Positions 9,344-18,398 of a stretch of 53,991 nucleotides of DNA are shown one piece after another (within the stretch, counting starts at the first letter, position 1; every line of letters begins with the position of its first letter). Source of the stretch: Candidatus Nitrotoga sp. 1052 (GTDB lineage Bacteria; Pseudomonadota; Gammaproteobacteria; Burkholderiales; Gallionellaceae); assembly GCF_927312905.1 (NCBI RefSeq), contig NZ_CAKMHQ010000056.1:1-53991 (forward strand). Direction: 5' to 3'. The notes beneath the pieces were generated by a model. That model was not told the origin of the DNA. It saw only the letters and a list, made by a program, of their open reading frames with translations, and searched no databases. The translations under genes and the position numbers were made by a program.

Positions 9344-11188
9344 CTAGCTTTCATGATGCTGCAGCCATTGCTCCAGCATCATCAGCACCCAAATCATAAC
9401 GCCGTAATAAGCTGCATGTCCCGAGCGGTGTTGTTCTATCAACGCATCAAGGTATTCTGGTCTGATATAACCGCGCTTGCGCAATGATTTCAAGCTGTCG
9501 TAGGTCAATTCTTGCAGTGGGAGATAAGATTGCATCCAGACGCCAAAAGGTAAACCAAATCCTTGCTTGCTCTTGGTGAGAGTCTCTTGGGGCAAAAAAT
9601 CTTTGAGCGCTTCCTTGAAAAAATATCTGAGCTTCAACCCCTTTACTTTAAGCGAAGGGGGAAGTTGCGCTGCGAACGTGACAATGTCTTCATCCAACAG
9701 AGGGTAATGGACAGCTACACCCGCCAATTCGCACATTCGGTTAACCTTGCGCAAGTCATTGTCGGCCAATGTGAATTTCAAATCGAGATTAAGCATTCGA
9801 TTGATGGATGAAATGGAATCGGTACGCCCATATTCTGCTCGCAGCAGTGCGTCCGGTTCTTGGTGATTCACTTGAGCCAAGAAGTCAGCAGTGAATATCT
9901 CGTTCAGCGAAGCGCGACGTAAAAAATTATAAGATTCCAACCGATCTGGTAATGGAATTCGGGCTTGTGCGATGTAGCTTTTTAATTTTCTCAATAATGG
10001 AATGTGATCTATGCCCGGCACGCCAAACATAACAGGCTCCAGTATGCTATGTCGCAGCATTGCGGGTACAAGAGAATAAGCTTCGAATATTTTTTGTTTG
10101 GCATAGCGCGCGTTTCCGCCAAAAATTTCGTCCCCACCGTCCCCCGCCAGCATCAGCCGGATGCCTTGCTCTTTGGCCAATTTGGCACAGCAATATGTAG
10201 GGACTGCCGATGCATTTCCAAAGGGCTCGTCGTAGGCTTGGGCAATCAGCGGGATCGTATTAACGACATCTTGTGCCGTAACATAGTATTCGTGAGCACG
10301 GGTGCCAAAATGCTTGCTAGTAATTCGTGCAAATTCCATTTCATCGTAGCCTTCGGCTGCAAATCCAATAGAAAAAGTATCTGCTGGTTTATTAAATGAC
10401 TGGGCGAGTACCCCCGCGATAGTAGAGCTGTCCGTACCACCACTTAGAAAGGCGCCTACTTGTTCATCAGTTACCGATCTTCTCAAAGCGGTTTGCAGCA
10501 ATTTTTTGAGACTTTCCTGGCGTTGTGTAAAGTGGCTTTGACCCGAATCAGCATACTTCAGGTGCCAATAAAAATTCGTTTCAACTTTCCCATTTTGGAA
10601 TAGCGCATACTGTCCGGGCAGAAGCTTGCGCACATTTTTATATATACTTCCTGGAGAAGGAACTGAATGAAAAAATAAATAATTAAATATCGCTTGAGGA
10701 TCAATCACTCGCTCCATATCGGGATGAGCGACTACCCCGTTTGTGCTGGTCGCGAAAATAAAATGGTTCCATGGTGCGGCATAGCAAATGGAATAAATAC
10801 CCAATCGATCAATGGCGACAATGGCCGTACCTTCCTGTGCATTAATAACAGCAACGCAGAAAGCTCCATGCATATCCTCAAGAAAGGCATTCCCTGACCG
10901 AGAGTAGGCTTTAGCCACTGCAGCGGCTGAAGTTTCCTCTTGAGCCAACTCATTTAACTCATCGTTTCCCCAATATACATTGCCGACAATAACTACCTTG
11001 AGCAAGCCTTCTTCATGGCAACTTGCCTGGTCAATTTTTGACCAAGCTGCTACTCCCACACAACAACCGTAAAGCGACCGGATCGAATCGGCTTTTTCGT
11101 CAGTCATAGCGTCCACCATGGCATCGGTTATTTCCTTAGCAAGAATAGGATCCCTCTCGCCACCAAACCAACCACACATTCCATTCAT
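9344..11188 (-). CDS. Asparagine-synthetase-like amidotransferase with degenerate glutaminase domain
   Basis: The 614-residue protein has the class-II glutaminase plus ATP-pyrophosphatase layout of AsnB. The C-terminal synthetase half is intact: the PP-loop GAFLSGGTDSSTIAG at about residue 246 and LAGDGGDEIFGG further on. The N-terminal glutaminase half is unusual. The protein starts MNGMCGWFGG, so the Cys is not residue 2 unless translation begins at the second ATG (11179); GGAG spacing favours the first. The canonical RGPD motif is missing, and GNVYWGNDEL stands where NGEIYN is expected. It may use free ammonia or another amine, perhaps to amidate a uronic acid or sugar in the glycan made by this locus. 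It is transcribed toward the transposon scar, apart from the other cluster genes. Confidence 0.85.
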   Translation of the reverse strand: MNGMCGWFGGERDPILAKEITDAMVDAMTDEKADSIRSLYGCCVGVAAWSKIDQASCHEEGLLKVVIVGNVYWGNDELNELAQEETSAAAVAKAYSRSGNAFLEDMHGAFCVAVINAQEGTAIVAIDRLGIYSICYAAPWNHFIFATSTNGVVAHPDMERVIDPQAIFNYLFFHSVPSPGSIYKNVRKLLPGQYALFQNGKVETNFYWHLKYADSGQSHFTQRQESLKKLLQTALRRSVTDEQVGAFLSGGTDSSTIAGVLAQSFNKPADTFSIGFAAEGYDEMEFARITSKHFGTRAHEYYVTAQDVVNTIPLIAQAYDEPFGNASAVPTYCCAKLAKEQGIRLMLAGDGGDEIFGGNARYAKQKIFEAYSLVPAMLRHSILEPVMFGVPGIDHIPLLRKLKSYIAQARIPLPDRLESYNFLRRASLNEIFTADFLAQVNHQEPDALLRAEYGRTDSISSINRMLNLDLKFTLADNDLRKVNRMCELAGVAVHYPLLDEDIVTFAAQLPPSLKVKGLKLRYFFKEALKDFLPQETLTKSKQGFGLPFGVWMQSYLPLQELTYDSLKSLRKRGYIRPEYLDALIEQHRSGHAAYYGVMIWVLMMLEQWLQHHES

Positions 11189-11519
11189 GCAATCTCCTTA
11201 GTTAATGCTCACGATAGAATTTCACATATCAATGCAATAACCATGTATTTCTCCCATGCAATTCTTTTGTTACTTATACTTATGCCAGCATGTTACTTTA
11301 TAATATTCAATTATGGAAAACGCCAATTGATGATATTAAAAAGCTATGGGATGCAATCTGAATACGGCTATCCTATCCCATCATCTACCGGAAAGAGGGA
11401 TTCACGCCTTCTTTCTCGATAGAGAGATTTGGCAACTTGATGATAAGGGCATACACATCAAAAGTTCTGTTCCAGTTTAAGGTTCTAGATTTTCATAAAC
11501 ATTATTTCAAAAATTTCAA
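11189..11519. other. Divergent intergenic region
   Basis: About 330 bp of AT-rich sequence between the divergent amidotransferase and sulfotransferase genes. It must hold both promoters. No open frame or clear operator is visible. Confidence 0.5.
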
Positions 11520-12443
11520 TTGAGTGAGTTCTGGATAAAAGTCGATAAAACGCTTCGCTATCATGGGCGGCAGATCCTACGTTCAACGCGTGGTGCGTTG
11601 TGGGGTATGCGCCGTTTACCTGTAGAGCGTCCTGTCTTCGTCATCGGCTGTAGCCGAGCGGGTACCACTTTGGTGTACAAAACCTTTTCTGAATCAAAGA
11701 ATTTAGGCACACTTCAGCGGGAAACGCATGATTTTTGGACGGGAATGCACCCTCTGGCCAACAAGCACTGGGCTACCCATGCATTGGGTACACAAGACGC
11801 CACTCAGAACGACAGGGATGCTGTGGCTCGCTATTTTTATGCTTATACTGGTAAAACGAGGTTTGTCGACAAGAACAACCAAAATGGCTTATGCGTACCA
11901 TATCTATATACTTTATTTCCTGATGCGCATTTCGTTTATGTAAAACGCAATCCTGGTGACAACCTTCACTCTCTGATTGAGGGTTGGGGCAAGCCCGAAG
12001 AATTCGCCACTTGGTCCAGCGAACTGAAGGAAAAAGTCTCAGTAGACAACGGGCGCTACATACAATGGTGTTTTTTTCTGTCCAATGGCTGGCGCGATTA
12101 TCTCGACAAATCTATTGAGGAGGTCTGTGCTTTTCAATACCGCGCTATTAATGAAGAAATTCTTGCGGCAAAAAAACGAATTCCCGCACAACAGTGGACT
12201 GAGGTGTTTTATGAAGACTTGGTACGTGACCCGGTTGCAGGATTTCGCCAAGCTTTCGAGCAATGTGGTCTGACGTTTACTCACGATCTTGAACAACACT
12301 GCGCAAATGTCTTGTCTACGCCCTATAACGCCTTTTCTGAAATTCGGCTAGACAAATGGAAAGATGGGCGCAACTGTGACCGCGTCGAGCGCGTGCTGCC
12401 GGAAGTGGCCGCTGTGGCGCGGGCGATGGGGTACAAGCTCTGA
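11520..12443 (+). CDS. PAPS-dependent sulfotransferase
   Basis: The 307-residue protein belongs to the sulfotransferase family that transfers sulfate from PAPS to sugars or other acceptors. The 5'-phosphosulfate loop is FVIGCSRAGTTLVYKTF at about residues 40-56. The 3'-phosphate-binding segment is YVKRNPGDNLHSLIEGWG at about 140-157, with the usual Arg-Asn-Pro core. The later FYEDLVRDP is also typical. The start is uncertain: a TTG at 11520 gives the full length, while an ATG at codon 30 would leave only about 10 residues before the loop. It is followed 2 nt later by a deacetylase-fold gene and appears to open an operon of glycan genes (sulfotransferase, deacetylase-like, GT2, GT4). The substrate is presumably the locus polysaccharide. 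Confidence 0.85.
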   Translation: MSEFWIKVDKTLRYHGRQILRSTRGALWGMRRLPVERPVFVIGCSRAGTTLVYKTFSESKNLGTLQRETHDFWTGMHPLANKHWATHALGTQDATQNDRDAVARYFYAYTGKTRFVDKNNQNGLCVPYLYTLFPDAHFVYVKRNPGDNLHSLIEGWGKPEEFATWSSELKEKVSVDNGRYIQWCFFLSNGWRDYLDKSIEEVCAFQYRAINEEILAAKKRIPAQQWTEVFYEDLVRDPVAGFRQAFEQCGLTFTHDLEQHCANVLSTPYNAFSEIRLDKWKDGRNCDRVERVLPEVAAVARAMGYKL

Positions 12444-12445
12444 AC

Positions 12446-13630
12446 ATGTTGCTGCTGCTGCCGTTGCTGGCTTGGGCGCTGTTATTGGCGTTGTATGCCG
12501 GGCGGCTTATTACCTTGTGGCATGAGCCGGTATGGCGCTGCCCTGTACTGGTGATCGAAAGCGACGACTGGGGCGCGGGTGTGCTGTCCCAGGCGGTAGC
12601 GCTGGATGCTCTGCGTACGCTGCTCAACCGCCACTGCGATCACACTGGGCGGCCCCCGGTGATGACGTTGGGCATTGTACTGGCCATCGCCGACACCGAG
12701 GCGATACGCGCTGCTGCTGGCCGTGAGTATCTACGTATCGCATTGGACGATGTGCGCTTGACGTCAGTGCTGGCCGCGTTGCGCGCCGGTATCGATGAGG
12801 GCGTGTTCGCTCCCCAGTTGCACGGCATGGAACACTACTGGCCCCCTGCCGTCATGGCCGCCGCCCAAACCGACAAGCGGGTGGCAGCATGGCTGGCGGG
12901 CGATGCCCTGCCGCGCACCGAAGACCTGCCCTCGCCGCTGCAAAGCCGCTGGACTGCGGCTGCCGTATTGCCCTCGCTGCCGCTCTCAATCCCGGAAATC
13001 AACGAAGCCGCTGCCGCTGAAACCGCTGCATTCCAGCGCATTTTCGGCATGACGGCGCAGGTTGCCGTGCCTACTACCTTTGTATGGAATGATGCGGTCG
13101 AACATGCCTGGTCGGCGCATGGCGTGCGCTGCATCATCACCCCTGGCACGCGTTACGAATACCGCGATGCACAAGGTCGCCCGGCGGGTGATGGGCGGAG
13201 CATACTGAACGGCGAACGCGGCCAGGGCAACGTGCTATACGTGGTGCGCGACCAGTATTTCGAGCCTGCTCTCGGCCACCGCGCTGAACAAGGGCTGGCG
13301 GCGCTGGCGCGGCAAACTGGGTGCGCTCGTCCAACGCTGCTGGAAACCCACCGCTTCAATTTTATTGGAGAATCTGCCAACGCAGCCATACAAGAGCTGG
13401 ATAGCTTGTTGGGTAAGGCTTGCGCTGCATACCCCACGCTGCGTTTCTTGTCCACCAAGGAAATCGCCGAGGCTATGGCGCACAAGGATGCGGAACTGAT
13501 CGAAACCGGCCTGCACCAACATCTGAGTGCGTGGCTGGCACGCATCCACAACCTCCCGCGTTTTACCAAACTGGCGCGCCTCACCGGGCTGGTGTTGCCG
13601 TTGTGGCTACTGGGAAAGTTTGCAGCATGA
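12446..13630 (+). CDS. Membrane-anchored polysaccharide-deacetylase-like protein
   Basis: The 394-residue protein has an N-terminal membrane helix (about residues 1-20, LLLLPLLAWALLLALYAG) and a catalytic-looking region that resembles the NodB/glycoside-hydrolase-deacetylase fold. VLVIESDDWGAG at about 34-45 has the DD pair expected of a metal-binding deacetylase. HGMEHYW at about 130 and LETHRFNFIG at about 303 supply candidate histidines. The C terminus ends in another hydrophobic stretch (LTGLVLPLWLLGKFAA). Deacetylation of an N- or O-acetylated sugar is the likely role, but the family is poorly characterised. It is tightly coupled: 2 nt after the sulfotransferase stop, and its stop overlaps the next ATG (ATGA). 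GC content is higher than in the flanking sulfotransferase. Confidence 0.7.
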   Translation: MLLLLPLLAWALLLALYAGRLITLWHEPVWRCPVLVIESDDWGAGVLSQAVALDALRTLLNRHCDHTGRPPVMTLGIVLAIADTEAIRAAAGREYLRIALDDVRLTSVLAALRAGIDEGVFAPQLHGMEHYWPPAVMAAAQTDKRVAAWLAGDALPRTEDLPSPLQSRWTAAAVLPSLPLSIPEINEAAAAETAAFQRIFGMTAQVAVPTTFVWNDAVEHAWSAHGVRCIITPGTRYEYRDAQGRPAGDGRSILNGERGQGNVLYVVRDQYFEPALGHRAEQGLAALARQTGCARPTLLETHRFNFIGESANAAIQELDSLLGKACAAYPTLRFLSTKEIAEAMAHKDAELIETGLHQHLSAWLARIHNLPRFTKLARLTGLVLPLWLLGKFAA

Positions 13631-14556
13631 GTAACCCACGATTTTCCGTTATCATCCCCGCCTACAATGCGGCGGCGACGCTGGCGCGCGCACTGGATTC
13701 GGTGCTGGCGCAAACCTGGCCAGCGCACGAGATTATTGTAGTAGACGACGGCTCCAGCGATGCCACCGCCGCGGTGGTGGCCGCGTATGGCGATAAAGTT
13801 CGTTATCTGTATCAGTACAACGCGGGTGTATCGGCCGCACGTAACGCCGGGGCACAGGCAGCTAGCGGCGACTGGCTGGCATTTCTCGATGCTGATGACT
13901 GGTATTATCTCAACCGCTTGAAATGGCACGCCGACTGGATTGCGTGTGATTCTGAACTCGATTTTCTGACCGGAGATTATGAATACCGCGACCCGGCGGG
14001 TAAGCTGATTGGCACGTCGATGGCTGCCAATCACTCGGGGCAACACATGCTGCTAAAAGCGGCGGGCGCACGCGAGGTGGTGATGCAAGGGTGCGAATTC
14101 GAGGCTTTTGTGGCCGATCATTTTGGCGATACCCACACACTCAGTGTGCCTCTGGCCACGTTTCTTGCGCTGGGCGGGTATCCGCTGGGCTTCGAAGTGT
14201 GCGAGGACGTGCACTTTCTCACCCGTCTGGTCGCGCGTAGTCGTCGTGTTGGGGTCGTTTGCGCGCCGTTGGGGGTTTACTTCATACACTCGGCCAGTGC
14301 CACACGTGCCGACCCGGTGCGCGCGCAGTTCGAAAATGTGCGTACTTTGATTGCCCTGGGTGAACAGGTCGCCAACTTGCCCGCCGTAGTGCGTCGTGGG
14401 TACACCACGCGGCTGCGCCAGGCACGCCTGAATCTGGGCTATGCGTTGAGTAAAACAGGCAATCGCACGGATGCGATACGTGCCGTATTACCTTCGTTAA
14501 TCGAAGCGCCGAGCCTTGGCAGCGTGCGCAATTTGTTCTCCATTCTTAAAGGCTGA
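13627..14556 (+). CDS. Family 2 glycosyltransferase
   Basis: The 309-residue, soluble-looking GT-A enzyme begins MSNPRFSVIIPAYNAAATL, the canonical GT2 start. VVDDGSSDAT (about residue 39) binds the nucleotide, the DXD-type motif lies in FLDADDWYY (about 92), and the acceptor-side CEDVHFLTRLV segment is at about 197. The ATG overlaps the stop of the deacetylase-like gene by 4 nt (ATGA), and the next gene starts 2 nt after its own stop, so the three are translationally linked. A longer in-frame extension to 13420 overlaps the previous gene and is rejected. It transfers a sugar from a nucleotide donor in the cytoplasm; donor and linkage are unknown. Confidence 0.92.
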   Translation: MSNPRFSVIIPAYNAAATLARALDSVLAQTWPAHEIIVVDDGSSDATAAVVAAYGDKVRYLYQYNAGVSAARNAGAQAASGDWLAFLDADDWYYLNRLKWHADWIACDSELDFLTGDYEYRDPAGKLIGTSMAANHSGQHMLLKAAGAREVVMQGCEFEAFVADHFGDTHTLSVPLATFLALGGYPLGFEVCEDVHFLTRLVARSRRVGVVCAPLGVYFIHSASATRADPVRAQFENVRTLIALGEQVANLPAVVRRGYTTRLRQARLNLGYALSKTGNRTDAIRAVLPSLIEAPSLGSVRNLFSILKG

Positions 14557-14558
14557 AC

Positions 14559-15701
14559 ATGCCGTGTTACCTGGTACTCACCGAATTATTCCTGCCCACC
14601 AAGGGCGGCACCGCAGTCTGGTTTGCCGAGGTGTACCGGCGCCTGTCGGGCAAGGAAACTCACATTGTGACTGCCGACGTGCCGGATGCGGCGGCGGTGG
14701 ATGCAGTGCATCCCAACACAGTACATCGTATCCGTATGCATCGTGTGACTTGGCTCCGACCGGAATCGTTGGGCATGTATGCTAACCTGTTTGTTAAATC
14801 CTTATGGTTGGCGCTTACCCACCGCTTCACTGCTATCCATGCCGGTCGCGCCCTGCCGGAAGGCATTACAGCCTGGGCAGTGGCGCGGCTGACATTCCAC
14901 CCGGTCGTGATCTACGCCCACGGCGAGGAACTTACCACCTGGGGGCACGGTGGCAAATATAAGGCAATGCGCTTTGCTTTATGTCACGCTGACCGAGTCA
15001 TTGCTAATAGTGAATTCACTCGCGATGCACTCATCAAAATGGACGTGGATCCTGCCAGCATCACACTTATTTATCCTGGTGTGGACGTGACCCGCTTTCA
15101 CCCAGGTTTGGCGTGTGCAAACTTGCGTCAATCAGTTGGTGTAACGGATGCTGGCAAGCTGATTTTGTCGGTAGGGCGGCTGTCACGGCGCAAAGGGTTT
15201 GACCAGGTGATCCAGGCACTACCTGCACTGATTCAGGCGGGGTTGGATGTACAGTACGTGCTAATTGGTATTGGCGAAGATTACGATTATTTGTTCGATC
15301 TCGCACGCAAACACGGCGTGGCTGACCGCGTGCACTTATTGGGGCACGTCAGTGCTGATGACCTGCCGCGTTGGTACAATGCTTGTGACGTATTCATCAT
15401 GCCTAACCGTGAGATCAATGGTGACAATGAAGGTTTTGGCATGGTGTTTATCGAAGCAGCGGCGTGTGGCAAGCCCGCCATTGCCGGGCAAGCTGGAGGC
15501 ACTGGGGCAGCGGTAGTGGATGGGGTGACGGGTTTTAGAGTGAATGGCACGGATACCGTTGCAGTCACCATCGCATTGCAGCGGATACTGGAAAACACAA
15601 AATATGCCCTGCAGATTGGGAACCATGCATTAACAAGAGCAATCAAACAATTTGATTGGTCTATAGTGGCTGAAAAAACTCAACAATTGCAAACGAAATA
15701 A
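14559..15701 (+). CDS. Family 4 glycosyltransferase (GT-B)
   Basis: The 380-residue retaining glycosyltransferase has two Rossmann domains. The N-terminal acceptor domain opens YLVLTELFLPTKGGTAVWFAE, with a glycine-rich GGT loop. The C-terminal donor domain begins ILSVGRLSRRKGFDQVIQAL (about 205) and carries the EX7E-type motif in EGFGMVFIEAAACGKPAIAG (about 290). An HGEELTTWG loop resembles PimB-like and WcaL-like mannosyl/glucosyl transferases. It starts 2 nt after the GT2 gene in the same operon. Donor specificity cannot be read from the sequence. Confidence 0.9.
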   Translation: MPCYLVLTELFLPTKGGTAVWFAEVYRRLSGKETHIVTADVPDAAAVDAVHPNTVHRIRMHRVTWLRPESLGMYANLFVKSLWLALTHRFTAIHAGRALPEGITAWAVARLTFHPVVIYAHGEELTTWGHGGKYKAMRFALCHADRVIANSEFTRDALIKMDVDPASITLIYPGVDVTRFHPGLACANLRQSVGVTDAGKLILSVGRLSRRKGFDQVIQALPALIQAGLDVQYVLIGIGEDYDYLFDLARKHGVADRVHLLGHVSADDLPRWYNACDVFIMPNREINGDNEGFGMVFIEAAACGKPAIAGQAGGTGAAVVDGVTGFRVNGTDTVAVTIALQRILENTKYALQIGNHALTRAIKQFDWSIVAEKTQQLQTK

Positions 15702-15755
15702 TACCTGATCATTAGCCGCTGCTGCATTTAAGTAGTATTTAATACAAGGATAAAA

Positions 15756-16511
15756 ATGATGAGACTAATCAAATTACGGATTGCATTTTCACTGTCAATA
15801 CTTGTCGTGTTTGGATCAAATCAGGCTTTAGCTTTCGATAGTAGTTATGCAGGTACTGAGGCTGATAGATTAAGACTCCCTTCCTTTTGCCAGGCAAACA
15901 GCAGCGTCCACCCCCCCCCCCATTATTGTTCTGCACTCAATTTTATTAATCGGTATAAAAGTCATTTTGGTAACAAAACTGCGCAACGTTTTTATTTAGA
16001 TAGTGCATTAGATGATTTAGGTTATGCTTTCGGTCATTCGTCACCCACGAACCCGTTTTGGCCAGAGATGCATGTTCAGAAAGGCAAGTTGCTTGCTGCC
16101 GCTAAACGCAATGTCGAAGCGGTAAGCGAATTTGAGCAAGCGCTACAAAGAAATCCAAACTATGTTGAAGCGTATGTTGCGCTCAGTGATCTTTATCAGA
16201 ATACCGGTCAACAATCGAAATCTATTACGGTAGTGGAGCAAGCGTTACAGCGTGCGCCAAATAATAAATCTATGCAAAGACGATACAAACAGCTGACAGG
16301 TAAAGTTTTTACGCCTCCCCCACTCACGGCCGAGCAGGCTGCGCAAATCCCTCCCACGCCAATACCTGTTGTGCAAGCCGCTGCGACAAGCGGAGTTAGC
16401 TCGACCACTACACAACCAGTTCCTGCTTCATCGCCAGTTGTCGTGCCAGAAAAGATTGGCTCACCCACCAACCCCTGGTGTCGTTTCTGCACTGATTCTG
16501 ACCAGCCTTGA
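15756..16511 (+). CDS. Secreted TPR-repeat protein with internal poly-C tract
   Basis: The 251-residue product has a signal peptide (about residues 1-27, ending ALA), then a Cys-containing N-terminal region (SFCQANSS...HYCSALNF). Two to three TPR units follow at about 105-180 (WPEMHVQKGKLLAAAKRN; AVSEFEQALQRNPNYVEAYV; SKSITVVEQALQRAPNN). A Pro/Thr/Ser-rich linker and a short NPWCRFCTDSDQP C terminus with a CxxC close the protein. It is probably periplasmic and may act as a scaffold for glycan assembly or secretion. AAGGA precedes the ATG. An 11-base C run inside codons 52-56 (VHPPPH) could switch the gene on and off by slippage; the present length is in frame. Its base composition is lower in GC than its upstream neighbours. 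Confidence 0.75.
   Translation: MMRLIKLRIAFSLSILVVFGSNQALAFDSSYAGTEADRLRLPSFCQANSSVHPPPHYCSALNFINRYKSHFGNKTAQRFYLDSALDDLGYAFGHSSPTNPFWPEMHVQKGKLLAAAKRNVEAVSEFEQALQRNPNYVEAYVALSDLYQNTGQQSKSITVVEQALQRAPNNKSMQRRYKQLTGKVFTPPPLTAEQAAQIPPTPIPVVQAAATSGVSSTTTQPVPASSPVVVPEKIGSPTNPWCRFCTDSDQP
15911..15921. repeat. Poly-C (11) homopolymer inside the TPR gene
   Basis: Eleven consecutive C within the coding region, about 155 nt after the start codon. A loss or gain of one base would truncate the protein. Tracts of this length are known slipped-strand contingency sites in surface-structure genes of other bacteria. Confidence 0.9.
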
Positions 16512-16544
16512 ATGAACAATTGAGCCGGACTCGGTAGCCCTATC

Positions 16545-18398
16545 ATGTGCGGTATTTGCGGAGTGTTTTCTTTCAGTGGACCCGATCTCCTCGATCCCTT
16601 GCCGGATATGGTGGAGCTGATGGTGCGACGCGGCCCGGATGACGAAGGGTTGTGGAGCGATCACGTGCGCTGCGCTTTCGGCTTCCGGCGGCTGTCGGTT
16701 CAGGACTTGTCGTCTACCGGGCATCAACCGATGCCAAGCGATGATGGGCGCTATGTCATTGTGTTCAATGGTGAGGTTTACAACTTTCGCGAACTGCGCA
16801 CCGAGCTGCAAAGTCAGGGCGTTCGCTTCCGTTCAAGCGGCGATACCGAAGTCGTCCTGTATGCGCTGGTCCGCTGGGGCCGGCAGGCGCTCGAGCGTTT
16901 CAATGGTATGTTTGCGCTGGCCTTCTATGACACGCTGGAAAAGCGCTTGCTGCTGGCGCGTGATCACGCCGGAATCAAACCGCTCTATGTCCTGAACACT
17001 GCACAAGGCCTCGTGTTTGCTTCACAGTATGACCAGATTTTGGCGCATCCGCTGAGCCGCGCCTGTGCAGTCAACGGTGATGCGCTCGGTTTGTATCTGC
17101 GTCTGGGTTACATACCCGCGCCCTACGCGTTGCTCAAGGGCAGCCAGATGTTGCCAGCAGGCGCCTGGATGGAAATCGACGCACTGGGTGCAATACGTGA
17201 AGGTCGCCATTTCGAGTTTCTGGTTTGGCGCGAACCCGACCTGCGCGGCGATGCAGCCGTGGAGGCACTGGACGAGGCCATCACCGCCAGTGTGAAAAGC
17301 CAGTTGGTGAGTGATGTGCCGGTCGGCACCTTTCTCTCGGGAGGCATTGATTCGCCCTTGGTCGCCGCCAAAATCCACGCTCTCGGTCGCGAAGATGTCA
17401 AAGCCTTCACCATTGGCACCGCCGGACACGCCACGGACGAATCCGCCGATGCAAGCATCTATGCAAAGGAAATCGGCATCACTCAAGTGATCGAGCACAT
17501 CACGCCGGAACAAAGTCTCACCATGCTTCATGAAGTCGTCGAAGCCTGCGGTGAGCCCTTCGGCGACTTCTCCATGTTCCCAACCCTGCTGGTGTCGCGG
17601 TTGGCACGGCGCGAGGTGACCGTCATGCTATCCGGCGATGGTGGCGACGAATTGTTCTGGGGCTACGCCAAACGTTTCGCAGATGTGGTGGCACGTAGCC
17701 CAGACTTTGCGCAACCGCTGCTACTGCGCAAAATGCGTTGGGGGATGAAACGCCATCTCGGCATTGGCAACGCCTACCCACAGCTTACCTGGCCCACGAT
17801 CGGTGACTGGTACCGTTCTAAACAAAGCCATCTGCACGAAGACTGGCTGTGTGAAGTATTTCCCGAAGGACCTTTCTGGCCGGATGATTGCAACCTTTTT
17901 CAGTACGCGGGGCATGACCGATCGGAAACAGCCCAATGGGCTCGCCACAATGAGTTCGTCGGGCGCATGAGCATGATCCTGCTCAAGGTAGATCGCGCCA
18001 GCATGCATGAGTCGCTCGAAGTGCGCGTTCCCTTGCTGGATCGCCGCGTCATAGAAGTCGCCAGCCGCACCGACTGGCAAAGCTGTCTCGACCTCGAGCA
18101 ACGCGTTGGCAAACTGCCCCTGCGCCGCCTGCTCAGCCGTCACGTCAAACACCAAACCCAGGCCAAGCGCGGCTTCACCGTTCCCATGGGCGTATGGTTG
18201 CGCGGGCCATTGCGCGAAGTGTTCGAAGCTGAAGTGCTGTCACGGACCGAGTTTCTCGGCTATCCCATCAATCAACGCGCGTTGCGCCGCCGGTTTGCAG
18301 AGTTTTTGTCTGGATCATCGGACGAGGCATGGGGATTCTGGTTACTGTTGAGCCTGGCATTGTGGGAGAAACAGCACTATCGAAAATTCAGATATTGA
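16545..18398 (+). CDS. asnB: Asparagine synthetase-type glutamine amidotransferase
   Basis: A complete 617-residue class-II glutamine-dependent amidotransferase. The glutaminase domain starts MCGICGVFSFSG with the nucleophile Cys2 exposed after Met removal. It has RRGPDDEG (about 28-35), the FNGEVYNFREL segment (about 74) and the GDTEVVLYAL segment. The synthetase domain has TFLSGGIDSPLVAAK (Ser265) and MLSGDGGDELFWGYAK. Such paralogues in glycan loci often amidate a sugar acid or amino acid rather than make free asparagine. It contrasts with the paralogue at 9344-11188, which lacks these glutaminase motifs. It starts 33 nt after the TPR gene and its last 11 nt overlap the convergent glycosyltransferase. 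Confidence 0.92.
   Translation: MCGICGVFSFSGPDLLDPLPDMVELMVRRGPDDEGLWSDHVRCAFGFRRLSVQDLSSTGHQPMPSDDGRYVIVFNGEVYNFRELRTELQSQGVRFRSSGDTEVVLYALVRWGRQALERFNGMFALAFYDTLEKRLLLARDHAGIKPLYVLNTAQGLVFASQYDQILAHPLSRACAVNGDALGLYLRLGYIPAPYALLKGSQMLPAGAWMEIDALGAIREGRHFEFLVWREPDLRGDAAVEALDEAITASVKSQLVSDVPVGTFLSGGIDSPLVAAKIHALGREDVKAFTIGTAGHATDESADASIYAKEIGITQVIEHITPEQSLTMLHEVVEACGEPFGDFSMFPTLLVSRLARREVTVMLSGDGGDELFWGYAKRFADVVARSPDFAQPLLLRKMRWGMKRHLGIGNAYPQLTWPTIGDWYRSKQSHLHEDWLCEVFPEGPFWPDDCNLFQYAGHDRSETAQWARHNEFVGRMSMILLKVDRASMHESLEVRVPLLDRRVIEVASRTDWQSCLDLEQRVGKLPLRRLLSRHVKHQTQAKRGFTVPMGVWLRGPLREVFEAEVLSRTEFLGYPINQRALRRRFAEFLSGSSDEAWGFWLLLSLALWEKQHYRKFRY

Noticed and set aside
13153-14046. 297-codon minus-strand frame across the deacetylase-like and GT2 genes
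   Set aside because: Runs across two real genes in antisense and has no recognisable motif.
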